Of a DNA stretch of 64,000 nt, positions 17,371 to 27,267 are shown piece by piece. The stretch spans positions 372,001-436,000 of the forward strand of contig NZ_JAMJFX010000001.1 of assembly GCF_023544865.1 (NCBI RefSeq), in the 5' to 3' direction. The DNA is from Phaeovulum molybdatiresistens (GTDB taxonomy: Bacteria > Pseudomonadota > Alphaproteobacteria > Rhodobacterales > Rhodobacteraceae). The position numbers and the translations under genes are program-made. Position 1 is the stretch's first letter; each line of letters starts with the position of its first letter. The notes below the pieces were generated by a model. The model was not told the DNA's origin, ran no database searches, and saw only the letters and a list, made by a program, of their open reading frames with translations.

Positions 17371-18546
17371 ATGACCAATGTCGTCATCGTCTCGGCAGCA
17401 CGAACCGCTGTCGGCAGTTTCAACGGTGCTTTCGCAAACACCCCCGCCCATGACCTTGGCGCCGCGGTCATCGAGGCGGTCGTGGCCCGCGCAGGGATCG
17501 AAAAGGCCGAAGTGTCCGAAACCATCCTGGGCCAGGTGCTGACCGGAGGCCAGGGCCAGAACCCGGCCCGTCAGGCGCATGTAAAGGCGGGCCTGCCGAT
17601 CGAAGCCGCCGCCTGGTCGATCAACCAGGTCTGCGGATCGGGCCTGCGCTCGGTCGCGCTGGCCGCGCAGCATATCCAGCTGGGCGATGCGGCCATCGTC
17701 ATCGCGGGCGGGCAGGAAAACATGTCGCTGTCGCCCCATGTCGCGCATCTGCGCGCGGGGCAGAAGATGGGGGACATGAAGTTCATCGACTCGATGATCA
17801 AGGATGGCCTGTGGGATGCGTTCAACGGCTATCACATGGGGCAAACCGCCGAAAACGTAGCCCAGCAATGGCAGATCTCGCGCGAGATGCAGGACGAATT
17901 CGCCCTTGCCAGCCAGCTCAAGGCCGAGGCCGCGCAAAAGGCCGGCAAGTTCAAGGATGAAATCGCGCCCTTCATCGTCAAGACCCGCAAGGGCGACATC
18001 ATCGTGGACAACGACGAATACATCCGCCACGGCGCCACGATTGAATCAATGCAGAAACTGAAACCGGCCTTCACCAAGGATGGCTCGGTCACGGCGGGCA
18101 ATGCTTCGGGCATCAATGACGGTGCCGCCGCTGTCCTTTTGATGAGCGAGGAAGAGGCCACCCGCCGCGGGCTGACGCCGCTGGCGCGCATCGCATCCTA
18201 CGCCACCGCAGGGATTGACCCCTCGATCATGGGCTGCGGCCCGATCCCGGCAAGCCGCAAGGCGCTGGAAAAGGCAGGGTGGTCGGCCGCCGACCTGGAC
18301 CTGATCGAGGCGAATGAGGCCTTTGCGGCGCAGGCCTGCGCGGTGAACAAGGACATGGGCTGGGATCTGTCGAAGGTGAACGTGAATGGCGGCGCCATCG
18401 CGATCGGCCACCCCATCGGTGCCTCGGGCTGCCGCATCCTGAACACGCTGGTGTTTGAAATGCAGCGTTCGGGCGCGAAAAAGGGCCTTGCCACGCTGTG
18501 CATCGGCGGCGGAATGGGCGTTGCCATGTGCCTGGAACGGGCCTGA
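17371..18546 (+). CDS. phaA: Acetyl-CoA C-acetyltransferase (beta-ketothiolase)
   Basis: A 391-residue thiolase condensing two acetyl-CoA to acetoacetyl-CoA. The nucleophile Cys88 (NQVCGSGLR), the His in GHPIGASG and the second Cys in CIGGGMG are present, as are NEAFAAQ and the N-terminal [12 protein letters not shown]. With phaB directly downstream it supplies polyhydroxybutyrate synthesis; in ethylmalonyl-CoA pathway organisms it also starts that route. The start follows GAGGGA. A weak inverted repeat, TGACC and GGTCA seven bases apart, lies about 60 bases before the start. Confidence 0.94.
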   Translation: MTNVVIVSAARTAVGSFNGAFANTPAHDLGAAVIEAVVARAGIEKAEVSETILGQVLTGGQGQNPARQAHVKAGLPIEAAAWSINQVCGSGLRSVALAAQHIQLGDAAIVIAGGQENMSLSPHVAHLRAGQKMGDMKFIDSMIKDGLWDAFNGYHMGQTAENVAQQWQISREMQDEFALASQLKAEAAQKAGKFKDEIAPFIVKTRKGDIIVDNDEYIRHGATIESMQKLKPAFTKDGSVTAGNASGINDGAAAVLLMSEEEATRRGLTPLARIASYATAGIDPSIMGCGPIPASRKALEKAGWSAADLDLIEANEAFAAQACAVNKDMGWDLSKVNVNGGAIAIGHPIGASGCRILNTLVFEMQRSGAKKGLATLCIGGGMGVAMCLERA

Positions 18547-18549
18547 TTT

Positions 18550-18574
18550 GCAGAATTCTGCTGCAACTGCAAAA
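18550..18574. promoter_or_regulatory. TGC-rich palindromic site between phaA and phaB
   Basis: The segment holds GCAGAATTCTGC, a perfect 12-base palindrome, and outer arms TTTGCAG and CTGCAAA. TGC-rich palindromes of this kind are described as PhaR binding sites in Paracoccus and Rhodobacter. Use as an operator is inferred from resemblance only. Confidence 0.4.
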
Positions 18575-18576
18575 TC

Positions 18577-18601
18577 GTATGCGCAATATTATTGCGCATA
18601 C
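18577..18601. repeat. 11-bp perfect inverted repeat between phaA and phaB
   Basis: GTATGCGCAAT and ATTGCGCATAC form perfect arms around a three-base ATT loop, in an AT-rich gap unusual for this window. It could be an RNA hairpin, for example a processing or attenuation site that sets the phaA:phaB ratio, or a DNA operator. No T-run follows. Confidence 0.6.
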
Positions 18602-18652
18602 GCGGCAAATTCAGTAACAGGATTTCAAACGTATCTGATTTGAGGGGGAATC

Positions 18653-19375
18653 ATGTCCAGAACAGCACTTGTCACCGGTGGGTCGCGCGGCATCGGCGCG
18701 GCGATCTCGGTCGCGCTCAAGACCGCTGGCTACAATGTTGCGGCAAATTATGCCGGCAATGACGAAGCGGCCGCGAAATTCACCGCCGAAACCGGCATCC
18801 CCACCTACAAATGGTCGGTGGCCGATTACGACGCATGCGCCGCCGGGATCGCGAAGGTTGAGGCCGATCTGGGCCCCATCGACGTGCTGGTGAATAACGC
18901 GGGCATCACCCGCGATGCGCCCTTTCACAAGATGACCCGCCAGCAGTGGCAAGAGGTCATGGACACCAACCTGTCGGGTGTCTTCAACATGACCCATCCG
19001 ATTTGGCCGGGCATGCGTGATCGCAAGTTCGGCCGCGTGATCACGATTTCCTCGATCAACGGCCAAAAGGGTCAATTCGGCCAGGCGAACTATTCCGCCG
19101 CGAAGGCGGGCGATCTTGGCTTCACCAAGGCGCTTGCCCAGGAAGGCGCGCGCGCCGGGATCACCGTAAACGCGATCTGCCCGGGCTATATCGGCACCGA
19201 CATGGTGATGGCGGTGCCGGAAAAGGTCCGCGAATCGATCATCGCGCAGATTCCGGTCGGCCGTCTGGGCGAACCCGAGGAAATTGCCCGCTGCGTGGTC
19301 TTCCTGGCCTCGAACGATGCCGGTTTCATCACCGGATCGACGATCACGGCAAATGGCGGTCAGTTCTTCGTCTGA
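18653..19375 (+). CDS. phaB: NADPH-dependent acetoacetyl-CoA reductase
   Basis: A 240-residue short-chain dehydrogenase that reduces acetoacetyl-CoA to (R)-3-hydroxybutyryl-CoA, the monomer for polyhydroxybutyrate synthase. The nucleotide motif GGSRGIGAAIS, VLVNNAGITRD, the SSINGQKGQFGQANYSAAK catalytic Ser/Tyr/Lys region, and the ending GSTITANGGQFFV match PhaB. The start follows GAGGGGG. The gap to phaA is 106 bases and contains two palindromes. phaC is not in this window. Confidence 0.94.
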   Translation: MSRTALVTGGSRGIGAAISVALKTAGYNVAANYAGNDEAAAKFTAETGIPTYKWSVADYDACAAGIAKVEADLGPIDVLVNNAGITRDAPFHKMTRQQWQEVMDTNLSGVFNMTHPIWPGMRDRKFGRVITISSINGQKGQFGQANYSAAKAGDLGFTKALAQEGARAGITVNAICPGYIGTDMVMAVPEKVRESIIAQIPVGRLGEPEEIARCVVFLASNDAGFITGSTITANGGQFFV

Positions 19376-19392
19376 CCTCTTCCAAATTTCTC

Positions 19393-19424
19393 GAAAGGCC
19401 CGCATGGTGCGGGCCTTTCCTGTT
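19393..19424 (+). terminator. Hairpin terminator after phaB
   Basis: GAAAGGCCCGCA and TGCGGGCCTTTC form a 12-bp perfect stem with a three-base loop, followed by CTGTTT. It lies 17 bases after the phaB stop and 12 bases before the next start, so the exporter gene is transcribed by read-through or from a promoter inside this region. Confidence 0.8.
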
Positions 19425-19435
19425 TGGGGATACTC

Positions 19436-20329
19436 ATGACCAAAACCCGCGCCACGGCAATCGGCTTTACCGCCATCCTGATGTGGGCCTTGCTGGCGCT
19501 GTTCACCGTCGGCGCGTCCGACGTGCCGCCGCTACAACTGAACGCGATCTGTTTCGCCATCGGCGGACTTATCGGCATTGTCTGGATCGCGCGCACCGAC
19601 GGCTTTGCCGTGCTGCGCCATATCCCGCTGTCTGTCTATGCCTTCGGCACAGCGGCGCTGTTCGGCTATCACCTGCTTTATTTCTGGGCGCTGCGACTGG
19701 CCCCGGCGGCCGAGGCAAGCCTGATCGCCTATCTCTGGCCACTGTTCATCGTGGTGTTTTCCGGCCTGTTGCCGGGCGAGCGCTTGACGGGCCAGCATGT
19801 TCTGGGCGCGCTGACGGCCTTTGCCGGGGCGGCGCTGATCGTGACCGGGGGCGGTATCGGGCCTTCGGCCGCATCGCTTCCGGGTTATGGGCTTGCCTTC
19901 CTTTGCGCGCTGACCTGGTCGGGATATTCGCTGATTTCACGGCGCCTGGGTTCGGTGCCGACCGCGGCGGTGGCGGTCTATTGCCTGGCGACCGCAGCCC
20001 TGTCCGGCGTGGCACATATGGCCCTGGAACAGACGGTCTGGCCCGCCGATGCGATGGGTTGGGGCGCGGTGCTGGCGCTGGGGCTGGGGCCGGTCGGCCT
20101 TGCCTTCTACACATGGGACGTTGGCGTGAAACGCGGTGACATCCAGTTGCTGGGAACCGCGTCCTATGCCGCGCCGCTGTTGTCGACGCTGGCGCTGGTT
20201 CTGGCGGGGGTGACTGCTGCCAGCCTGAAACTGGGTCTGGCAGCAGCACTGATCACTGCAGGCGCGCTATTGGCCGCGCGGGCAAGTCGATCCGGTCAGG
20301 GAGTCAGGCAGTCTCGGACAGCCGGCTGA
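19436..20329 (+). CDS. DMT-superfamily exporter, YddG-like
   Basis: A 297-residue EamA protein with about ten membrane helices in two repeats. The N-terminus TRATAIGFTAILMWALLALFT and the pairs YFWALRLAPAAEASLIAYLWPLFIVVFSG and FYTWDVGVKRGDIQLLGTASYAAPLLSTL resemble YddG, an exporter of aromatic amino acids in enteric bacteria. Substrate is not shown by sequence. The ATG at 19436 sits just beyond the phaB terminator. Its end overlaps the converging ydcH-like gene by 26 bases, and a CAGCCGGCTG palindrome covers its stop. Confidence 0.8.
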   Translation: MTKTRATAIGFTAILMWALLALFTVGASDVPPLQLNAICFAIGGLIGIVWIARTDGFAVLRHIPLSVYAFGTAALFGYHLLYFWALRLAPAAEASLIAYLWPLFIVVFSGLLPGERLTGQHVLGALTAFAGAALIVTGGGIGPSAASLPGYGLAFLCALTWSGYSLISRRLGSVPTAAVAVYCLATAALSGVAHMALEQTVWPADAMGWGAVLALGLGPVGLAFYTWDVGVKRGDIQLLGTASYAAPLLSTLALVLAGVTAASLKLGLAAALITAGALLAARASRSGQGVRQSRTAG

Positions 20330-20474
20330 TTTCTTCCTTGAGACGGAGCTTTTGCTTCTTCATCTCGGCGATCTGCAGGTCATCGAAGCCCGGGGTACGC
20401 TGCGCGCGTTCCACCGCCTCAGACAACGCTTCATGCTTCTTGCGCAGTTCGGTGATATGCGAACCAAGCGACAT
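20304..20474 (-). CDS. YdcH family protein (DUF465)
   Basis: A 56-residue, two-helix coiled-coil protein with the typical order SHITELRKKHEALSEAV and DDLQIAEMKKQKLRLKEEI. The ATG at 20474 follows AGGAG. Function is unknown across the family. It converges on and overlaps the YddG-like gene at the 3' end. A longer open frame upstream is not supported by a ribosome-binding site. Confidence 0.85.
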   Translation of the reverse strand: MSLGSHITELRKKHEALSEAVERAQRTPGFDDLQIAEMKKQKLRLKEEISRLSETA

Positions 20475-20592
20475 GGCAGTCTCCTCTTCTGTTGATGTTA
20501 TCTGATCCCACCACAAGTTTCCCCACTTGTCACGGGATTGTCGCATCCCTGCGACACGATTGCAGTTTGCTGCGCGAAAAGCTGCGAAAGCG

Positions 20593-21354
20593 TTAACGGG
20601 GCATGGGCAAATCGGCGCCTTCGCGCAGAATCGCGCGGGCCTCGGGGGTCAGATCCTCACGGTCGCCATCATGGCGGGGGGCGGCGTGAATCACCAACGG
20701 CGCCAGCAGGCGGAATGGCCCGCGCCCGCCCTTGCGGCCCTGCACGATGACCCGCCCCGCTGCCCGCCCCTGCCGCGCCGCGATCGGCAGAACGGCGATG
20801 CTGCCGGCACCCACGGCCAGCGCGGTCAGCGCCTCGGGCAGGCGATCGGCATTCTGGATCAGGGTCAGCCAGCCCCCCGGGCGCAGCCGCTTCAGCCCCT
20901 GCTGCACCCAAAGCGAAAGCGGCGTCGCCTCACGCTGGGCGGTTTCGCGCCCCGGATCGGCGGCGGCGGTGCCCCCGCCGGGGGCGAAATAGGGCGGGTT
21001 GGCAATGACGTGATCAAAGCTGCGCGCACGCAAATCCGTCGGCATCCGCGCCAGATCGCCGGCCATCACCTCAAGCCCGATCCCGTTCGCCGCCGCATTG
21101 GCGCGCGCCAGATCGGCATAGGCGGGCTGCAGTTCAAGCCCCGTCAGCTGCAGCCCCGCCACCCGCGCCCCAAGGCACAGGCTTGCCACCCCGACCCCGC
21201 AGCCCAGTTCCAGCACGCTGTCGCCCGCTGCGGCCGGGCAGGCCGCAGCCAGCAGAACCGGGTCCATCGCCGCGCGATACCCCCGGCGCGGTTGGGCGAT
21301 CTGAAGGCGACCACCTAGAAACCCGTCCCGGGTCAGATCTTCGGGGGCAAACAT
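20593..21354 (-). CDS. tRNA1(Val) (adenine37-N6)-methyltransferase-like
   Basis: A 253-residue Rossmann methyltransferase. SAM motif I is VLELGCGVGVASLCL and the N6-adenine catalytic motif is NPPYFAPGG. The N-terminal GGRLQIAQPRRGYRAAMDPVLLAA is typical of the TrmN6/YfiC group, which methylates A37 of tRNA1(Val). Target not provable here. The start shares one base with the stop of the DUF2007 gene upstream (TGATG), so both come from one transcript. Confidence 0.82.
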   Translation of the reverse strand: MFAPEDLTRDGFLGGRLQIAQPRRGYRAAMDPVLLAAACPAAAGDSVLELGCGVGVASLCLGARVAGLQLTGLELQPAYADLARANAAANGIGLEVMAGDLARMPTDLRARSFDHVIANPPYFAPGGGTAAADPGRETAQREATPLSLWVQQGLKRLRPGGWLTLIQNADRLPEALTALAVGAGSIAVLPIAARQGRAAGRVIVQGRKGGRGPFRLLAPLVIHAAPRHDGDREDLTPEARAILREGADLPMPR

Positions 21355-21566
21355 CAGTCGGACCCGATGCCATTATCGCCCAGAACCACGCGCGCCAGGA
21401 ACAGATCGGCATCGCGCACCATCAAACGGCGCGGCAAAATGCCAAGGCTGCCTTCCAGCACGCTCATGTGGACGTCGATCTGAAAGGCGTCTATACCCTC
21501 GCCCTCAAGAAGGGCGGTGGCAAGGGCCAGTTTCACCGGGTCCGTGCTGCGCAAAAGCTCTTTCAT
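21354..21566 (-). CDS. DUF2007 small protein
   Basis: A 70-residue protein with MKELLRSTDPVKLALATALLEGEGI at the N-terminus and RRLMVRDADLFLARVVL at the end, the DUF2007 (PII-like fold, putative signal transducing) pattern. Function unknown. Coupled to the tRNA methyltransferase by a TGATG overlap. It diverges from the polyprenyl synthase with 59 bases between starts. Confidence 0.8.
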   Translation of the reverse strand: MKELLRSTDPVKLALATALLEGEGIDAFQIDVHMSVLEGSLGILPRRLMVRDADLFLARVVLGDNGIGSD

Positions 21567-21625
21567 GGGTCGAGACTTACGGGCATCTGTCGCGCCTGTC
21601 GAGACGAAGGGAATGGGGACGCGTG

Positions 21626-22627
21626 ATGAGCCTGGATGACAAGGCAGTGAAACCGCACGACCGGCTGGCGCAGGCGCTGGCCGCGGATATGGAGGCCGTG
21701 AACGCGCTTATCCGCGACCGGATGGCCAGCGAACACGCCCCGCGCATCCCCGAGGTGACCGCGCATCTGATCGAGGCGGGCGGCAAGCGGCTGCGCCCGA
21801 TGCTGACGCTGGCGGCGGCGCGGCTGTGCGGCTATGGCGGCCCCTATCATGTGCATCTGGCCGCGACGGTCGAGTTCATCCACACTGCGACGCTGCTGCA
21901 TGACGATGTGGTGGATGAAAGCCGCCAGCGGCGGGGGCGGCCCACGGCGAACCTGCTGTGGGACAACAAATCCTCGGTCCTGGTGGGCGATTATCTGTTT
22001 GCCCGCAGCTTCCAGCTGATGACCGAGGCGGACAACATGCGGGTGCTGAACATCCTGGCCAATGCCTCGGCGGTGATTGCCGAGGGCGAGGTACTGCAGC
22101 TGACCGCGGCGCAGGATCTAGGCACGACCGAGGGGGTCTATCTGCAGGTGATCCGCGGCAAGACGGCGGCGCTGTTTTCGGCGGCGACCGAGGTGGGCGG
22201 CGTTCTGGCCGGCGCGCCCGAGGATCAGGTGCGCGCGTTGTTCGACTATGGCGATGCGCTTGGGATCGCGTTCCAGATGGTCGATGACCTGCTGGATTAC
22301 GGCGGCACGGCCGAGGTGATCGGCAAGAATACCGGCGACGATTTCCGCGAACGCAAGCTGACGCTGCCGGTGATCAAGGCGGTGGCCCTGGCCGATACCG
22401 AAGAACGCGCCTTCTGGACCCGCGTGATCGAGAAGGGTGATCAGCGTGACGGCGATCTGAACCATGCGCTGGATCTGATGCGCAAGCATGGCACACTGGA
22501 GGCAACGCGGACCGAATCCGTGGCCTGGGCCGACCGGGCGCGCGCTGCGCTGGCGCCGTTGCCGGACCATCCGCTGCGCGGGATGCTGGACGATCTGGCC
22601 GATTACGTCGTGGCCCGCGTGCGGTAA
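21626..22627 (+). CDS. ispB: Polyprenyl diphosphate synthase (quinone side chain)
   Basis: A 333-residue trans-prenyltransferase that extends farnesyl diphosphate with isopentenyl units to make the long tail of ubiquinone, probably deca- or octaprenyl. Both Asp-rich motifs are present: LLHDDVVDESRQRRG and MVDDLLDYGG. GGKRLRPML, KTAALF and FRERKLTLPVI complete the family set. The residues before the first DDxxD motif include Ala/Thr (ATVEFIHTATLLHDD), compatible with a long product. A GTG three bases earlier is an alternative start. ispE follows, converging. Confidence 0.9.
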   Translation: MSLDDKAVKPHDRLAQALAADMEAVNALIRDRMASEHAPRIPEVTAHLIEAGGKRLRPMLTLAAARLCGYGGPYHVHLAATVEFIHTATLLHDDVVDESRQRRGRPTANLLWDNKSSVLVGDYLFARSFQLMTEADNMRVLNILANASAVIAEGEVLQLTAAQDLGTTEGVYLQVIRGKTAALFSAATEVGGVLAGAPEDQVRALFDYGDALGIAFQMVDDLLDYGGTAEVIGKNTGDDFRERKLTLPVIKAVALADTEERAFWTRVIEKGDQRDGDLNHALDLMRKHGTLEATRTESVAWADRARAALAPLPDHPLRGMLDDLADYVVARVR

Positions 22628-22634
22628 GCGCGCG

Positions 22635-22690
22635 CCGGGGGTTTCACACCCCCGGACCCCCGTGGAGTATTTCCGCCAAGAAGAAGATCA
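22635..22690 (-). repeat. Composite intergenic repeat, copy B
   Basis: Read on the minus strand it starts at the TGA of ispE: TGATCTTCTTCTTGG, then AAATACTCC, then a CCGGGGGT hairpin. The same head begins at the stop codons of two other genes in this window. It fills the convergent gap between the polyprenyl synthase and ispE. Confidence 0.75.
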
Positions 22691-23518
22691 GAGGACCGCA
22701 GTGTCGCGGACCCACCAGTCAGGCTGGGCGACCGACAGGGCATGCGCGGCGGCTGCGGCGGATTGCGGATCGGCGAAGAGGCCGAAGCAGGTGGCGCCCG
22801 AGCCCGACATCCGCGCGATCCGGCAGCCGGGCTGGGCGCCCAGCGCGGCAAGGGTTGTGCCGATGACGGGGGCCAGCTGGCGGGCAGGGGTTTCAAGGTC
22901 GTTGCGCTGGGTCCCAAGGAAGGCGGCCAGATCCCCCACCGTGGCACAGCGCGGTAGCGTCGCGGGCATCGGCGGGCCATCGCGGCGGGTCAGCGCGGCA
23001 AAGACCGCCGGGGTGGACAGAGGAACGCCGGGGTTTGCCAGCACCAGCCAGATCGGCGGCAGGGGCGGCACATCGGCCAGAACCTCGCCCAGGCCGGCCA
23101 TGCGGCGGGGTGTCGGGGCCAGACAGACCGGCACATCGGCGCCAAGCCGGGCCGTATCGGCGGCGGGCGGCAGGCTGCGCCCCGTCATCCGCACCAGCGC
23201 GCGCAGGGTGGCCGCCGCATCCGACGACCCGCCCCCGATGCCCGAAGCGATGGGCAGGTTCTTGTCCAGAGTGATCGCCGCGCCGTTGACGCCCAGATAT
23301 CGCGCCGCGCGCAGCACGAGGTTGGATTCATCGACCGGGATGCCCTGCGCGAAGGGGCCGGTGACCGTCAGCGTCAGGTCATCGGCAGGACGGGTCGTGA
23401 TGCGGTCGCCCAGATCGGTGAAGACCACCAAACTGTCTAGCAGGTGGTAGCCATCGGCCCGCCGACCGGTGACATGCAGGGTCAGGTTGATCTTGGCCGG
23501 TGCGGGTTCAGTTTCCAT
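22688..23518 (-). CDS. ispE: 4-diphosphocytidyl-2-C-methyl-D-erythritol kinase
   Basis: A 276-residue GHMP kinase of the non-mevalonate isoprenoid pathway. It phosphorylates CDP-ME at the 2-hydroxyl. The N-terminal [19 protein letters not shown], the ATP loop [16 protein letters not shown] and the C-terminal [13 protein letters not shown] are present. Its start lies 11 bases inside the end of the TPR-protein gene, so the two are coupled. It provides precursors for the polyprenyl synthase that converges on it. Confidence 0.93.
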   Translation of the reverse strand: METEPAPAKINLTLHVTGRRADGYHLLDSLVVFTDLGDRITTRPADDLTLTVTGPFAQGIPVDESNLVLRAARYLGVNGAAITLDKNLPIASGIGGGSSDAAATLRALVRMTGRSLPPAADTARLGADVPVCLAPTPRRMAGLGEVLADVPPLPPIWLVLANPGVPLSTPAVFAALTRRDGPPMPATLPRCATVGDLAAFLGTQRNDLETPARQLAPVIGTTLAALGAQPGCRIARMSGSGATCFGLFADPQSAAAAAHALSVAQPDWWVRDTAVL

Positions 23519-25226
23519 TCGCGGACAGCGCCGGTTTCAGGGGTTCTGCCCCCTCTTCGCGCAGGACCTGGTCCAGCCCCACCTCGAGCTTGCGGCGAAC
23601 ACGGTCCATGTCGAGGTCTTCGCCGGGACCGAAGCTGATGGCGCGTTTCCACTGGAATTCCGCCTCGCGCTGGCGGCCCACGGCCCAGTAGACGTCGCCC
23701 AGGTGGTCGTTGACCAGCGGATCGACCGCCATCAGTTCCACCGCGCGTTCCATCTGAACCACCGCCTCATCATAGCGGCCAAGGCGGTAAAGAACCCAGC
23801 CCAGGCTGTCGATGATATAGCCGTCCTCGGGCCGGGCGGCGACGGCGCGTTCGATCATCGACAGCGCCTCATCCAGGTTCTGCTTCTTCTCAACGTAAGA
23901 ATAGCCAAGATAGTTCAGAACCGCGGGCTGATCGGGGGACAGGTCCAGCGCCTTGCGAAAGCCGGGTTCGGCCTTGTCCCATGCGCCCGACCGTTCATGG
24001 GCAATGGCGCGGGCATACCAAACGAACCAATGCGCCGGGCGCGGTTCCCCCAGCAGATCAATGGCCTTGTCATAGGCGGTGGCGGCGTCGGAATAGCTTT
24101 CCTGACGGCGCAACGTATCACCAAGCGAGATCCAGCCGCCGGCCAGGTCGGGGCGGGTGCGGGTCAGTTGCCGCAGCACCTCGATCGCGGCATCGGGGCG
24201 GTCAGCGGCCACCAGCGCATCGGCGCGGCCGATTTCGGCCGCGGGGAACGAGGGGTGATCCTGCGGCACGCGGGCATAGGATTCGGTCGCAAGGTCGTGC
24301 TGTTCCTGCTGTTCCAGGATCGCGGCGCCAAGCAGGATCGCATCGACCAGATCGGGGCGCAGATATTCCGCCAGCCGGGCGTGCAGCAGGGTGAACACTT
24401 CGGGCGTATCGCCCTGCAGCGCGCTGGCAACCGACAGATAGACCTCGGCGATGCCGTCACGGGCGCTGGGGGCGATGGTGAAGGGCAGCAGCGCCCCGGT
24501 CTGCAGCGCGGCGCGCGCCTGCGCGAATTCTGGATCGACATCGGGACCAAGCGCCTGATCGAGCAGCGCCAGCGCATCAGCCGGGCGTTCCAGCTGGCTA
24601 AGGATCTGGACATGCGCCAGCAGGCCCCGACGCGTTGCACGCAGGGGCGCGCCGGACTTGTCGGCGAAGATCGCATCGGCGCCTTCGTAATCGCCCACCA
24701 TCGCCAGCGCGAGCGCCTTGTGATAAAGGCCAAAGGCCCCAAGGCCGGATTCCGAAATTACCGTGTCAAAGGCGCGCATCGCCTGCGACATGTCGCCCTG
24801 CCCGGCCAGCGCCCAGGCGCGGAACAGCCCCGTGACCAGAACGCCCGCCTCGGCACCGGCGTCAATCCGCGCCAGGCCGCCCGCGAAATCCCCCGCCTGC
24901 GCATCCGCCGCCAACAGCGTCAGCGCCGCGATCTGGCTTTCATTGCCAGCACTGGCCATGGTCCCGGCCACCACCTTCGCACGGTCGAAATCCCCCAGCC
25001 CGAGATAGGAAATCAGCGCCGATTCCTGCAGGAACGGGTTGGCGGGATCGGCCAGCAACGCGCGGGCGTAATAGGCCGCAGCATTGCGATAATCGCTTTG
25101 CGCCCCGGCGATGCGGGCTGCCAGATAGGGCCCGGCCACATCCGCCTGCGCGGGGGCGGGTGCCTGCAGACCGATGGCAGCCAGCAACAGATACAGCGGA
25201 CGCAGGGGCCGGAGGGAAAACACCAC
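23508..25226 (-). CDS. Exported tetratricopeptide-repeat protein
   Basis: A 572-residue protein with a signal peptide (about residues 1-28, ending APAQA). The rest consists of helical pairs, with clear TPR units in the second half, for example [51 protein letters not shown] and [19 protein letters not shown]. It is probably periplasmic or outer-membrane-associated and serves as a protein-interaction scaffold. Similar proteins precede ispE in other Rhodobacteraceae as I recall. Function unknown. The gene overlaps ispE by 11 bases. Confidence 0.83.
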   Translation of the reverse strand: MVFSLRPLRPLYLLLAAIGLQAPAPAQADVAGPYLAARIAGAQSDYRNAAAYYARALLADPANPFLQESALISYLGLGDFDRAKVVAGTMASAGNESQIAALTLLAADAQAGDFAGGLARIDAGAEAGVLVTGLFRAWALAGQGDMSQAMRAFDTVISESGLGAFGLYHKALALAMVGDYEGADAIFADKSGAPLRATRRGLLAHVQILSQLERPADALALLDQALGPDVDPEFAQARAALQTGALLPFTIAPSARDGIAEVYLSVASALQGDTPEVFTLLHARLAEYLRPDLVDAILLGAAILEQQEQHDLATESYARVPQDHPSFPAAEIGRADALVAADRPDAAIEVLRQLTRTRPDLAGGWISLGDTLRRQESYSDAATAYDKAIDLLGEPRPAHWFVWYARAIAHERSGAWDKAEPGFRKALDLSPDQPAVLNYLGYSYVEKKQNLDEALSMIERAVAARPEDGYIIDSLGWVLYRLGRYDEAVVQMERAVELMAVDPLVNDHLGDVYWAVGRQREAEFQWKRAISFGPGEDLDMDRVRRKLEVGLDQVLREEGAEPLKPALSANGN

Positions 25227-25354
25227 GGATCAGTTCCTTCTGTCAGTCCACCCGAAGGTAGCCGCGCGCCCCCGCCAAGGCAATGCGGGGGACGCAAGCC
25301 GCGCCCCCCGCCCGCCGCGTTACACGCGGATGTGACACCCCCGGCGTGGCCGGA

Positions 25355-27001
25355 TCACATGTTGGGATAATTCGGCCCGTCGCCCCCCTGCGGCGTGGTC
25401 CAGTTGATGTTCTGGCTGGGGTCCTTGATGTCGCAGGTCTTGCAGTGCACGCAGTTCTGGAAGTTGATCTGGAAGCGGGGACCATCCTCGCCTTCCAGCA
25501 CCTCATAGACGCCGGCGGGGCAATAGCGCTGCGCGGGCTCGGCATATTTGGGCAGGTTCACCGCGATCGGGATCGAGGCATCCTTCAGTTGCAGGTGGCA
25601 GGGCTGACTTTCCTCGTGGTTGGTGAAGGAAAACGCCACGTTGGTCAGACGGTCGAAGGACAGCTTGCCATCGGGTTTCGGATAGTCGATCGGCTTGAAC
25701 TTGGCGGCCTCGCCGGTGGATGCGGCGTCGCTCTTGCCGTGGCGGATCGTGCCCAGCGGGTTCCAGCCGGTCAGGTTGGCGACCCACATGTCAAACCCGC
25801 CCAGCGCCAGGCTGGCCCACATGCCCATCTTGGACCACAGCGGCTTGACGTTGCGCACGCGTTTCAGGTCCTTGGCGATCGGGCCGGAACGCAAGTCGGC
25901 CTCATAGTCCACCAGATCGTCGCCCGCACGGCCCGCGGCGATCGCCTTGGCCGCCGCCTCGGCCGCGGCGATGCCCGACAGCATGGCGTTGTGGTTGCCC
26001 TTGATCCGCGGCACGTTCACCAGACCCGCCGAACAGCCCAGCAGCACACCGCCCGGGAAGGACACCTTCGGGATCGACTGCCAGCCGCCTTCGGAAATCG
26101 CCCGCGCGCCATAGGCCACGCGCTTGCCGCCCTCCAGCAGGTCAGCGACCATCGGGTGGTGCTTGAAGCGCTGGAATTCCATGTAGGGATACAGGTGCGG
26201 GTTTTCATAGTTCAGGTGCACCACGAAGCCGACATAGACCTGATTGTTTTCCAGGTGATAGATGAACGACCCGCCACCCGCGTTGCCGCCTAGCGGCCAG
26301 CCCATCGTATGGGTGACGGTGCCCTCGCGGTGCTTCTTGGGGTCGATCTCCCAGATTTCCTTCATGCCAAGGCCGAACTTCTGCGGGCACTTGCCCTTGG
26401 ACAATTCGTATTTCGCCATCACCTCTTTCGCGAGACTGCCGCGCACACCTTCGGACAGGAAGACATATTTGCCGCGCAGCTCCATCCCCGGCTCATAGCC
26501 CTCGCCGATGCTGCCATCGGGGTTCTTGCCGAATTCGCCCGCGACAACGCCCGCGACCCGGTCGCCGTCATAAACCAGCTGGCTGGCCGACATGCCGGGG
26601 AAGATTTCCACGCCCAGCGCCTCGGCCTGCTCAGCCATCCAGCGGCAGACATTGGCCATCGAGACGATGTATTTGCCGTGGTTGTTCATCAGGGGCGGCA
26701 TCGGCCAGTTCGGGATGCGCATCTGCCCGGCTTCGCCCAGGATGTAGAAGTTGTCCTGCTTGACCTCGGTCTTGATCGGCGCGCCCTTGTCTTTCCAGTC
26801 GGGGATCAGCGCATCCAGCCCGCAGGTGTCCAGCACCGCGCCCGACAGGATATGCGCGCCGACCTCGGACCCCTTTTCCAACACGACGACCGACAGATCC
26901 GCATCGATCTGCTTGAGCCGAATCGCGGCGGAAAGACCCGCAGGGCCGGCGCCCACGATCACCACATCATATTCCATCGACTCGCGTTCGATTTCGGCCA
27001 T
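25355..27001 (-). CDS. etfD: Electron-transfer flavoprotein:ubiquinone oxidoreductase
   Basis: A 548-residue membrane-associated flavoprotein that passes electrons from ETF to ubiquinone, linking acyl-CoA dehydrogenases to respiration. Residues 11-30 hold the FAD motif VVIVGAGPAGLSAAIRL. The quinone-binding middle part contains GCSAGLVNVPRIKGNHNAM. The C-terminal 4Fe-4S ligands are in NCVHCKTCDIK plus the upstream CPAGVYE. The ATG at 27001 follows GGAGGGACGAGGA; the frame is open to 27157 without a better start. An acyl-CoA dehydrogenase in this window is a likely indirect partner. Confidence 0.95.
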   Translation of the reverse strand: MAEIERESMEYDVVIVGAGPAGLSAAIRLKQIDADLSVVVLEKGSEVGAHILSGAVLDTCGLDALIPDWKDKGAPIKTEVKQDNFYILGEAGQMRIPNWPMPPLMNNHGKYIVSMANVCRWMAEQAEALGVEIFPGMSASQLVYDGDRVAGVVAGEFGKNPDGSIGEGYEPGMELRGKYVFLSEGVRGSLAKEVMAKYELSKGKCPQKFGLGMKEIWEIDPKKHREGTVTHTMGWPLGGNAGGGSFIYHLENNQVYVGFVVHLNYENPHLYPYMEFQRFKHHPMVADLLEGGKRVAYGARAISEGGWQSIPKVSFPGGVLLGCSAGLVNVPRIKGNHNAMLSGIAAAEAAAKAIAAGRAGDDLVDYEADLRSGPIAKDLKRVRNVKPLWSKMGMWASLALGGFDMWVANLTGWNPLGTIRHGKSDAASTGEAAKFKPIDYPKPDGKLSFDRLTNVAFSFTNHEESQPCHLQLKDASIPIAVNLPKYAEPAQRYCPAGVYEVLEGEDGPRFQINFQNCVHCKTCDIKDPSQNINWTTPQGGDGPNYPNM

Positions 27002-27267
27002 GTCCTCGTCCCTCCTGCTGGCGGTATGCGCGCTCTCAGGACGGTTCACTAGCCCACCTGCGCGCATGAGGCAATTGAAACGCCGCACTGCCGCGCAATT
27101 TTCTTGCGTCAAAAGGGGGGTCTTGCGACACATGCCTTGACCGGGCACAGGCATCACCCCGCCACCACCGGCAAGGAAAATCCGCCCCGCCCTTGACTTT
27201 GGGGGGGGAAGGCGGATTTACACAAGCATCCGTTGAATTTTACCAGTCACCGCGATCAAGGGCCTCC

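Noticed and set aside
23469..25370. 633-codon open frame opposite the TPR gene
   Set aside because: Antisense shadow; the minus-strand frame has a signal peptide and TPR motifs.
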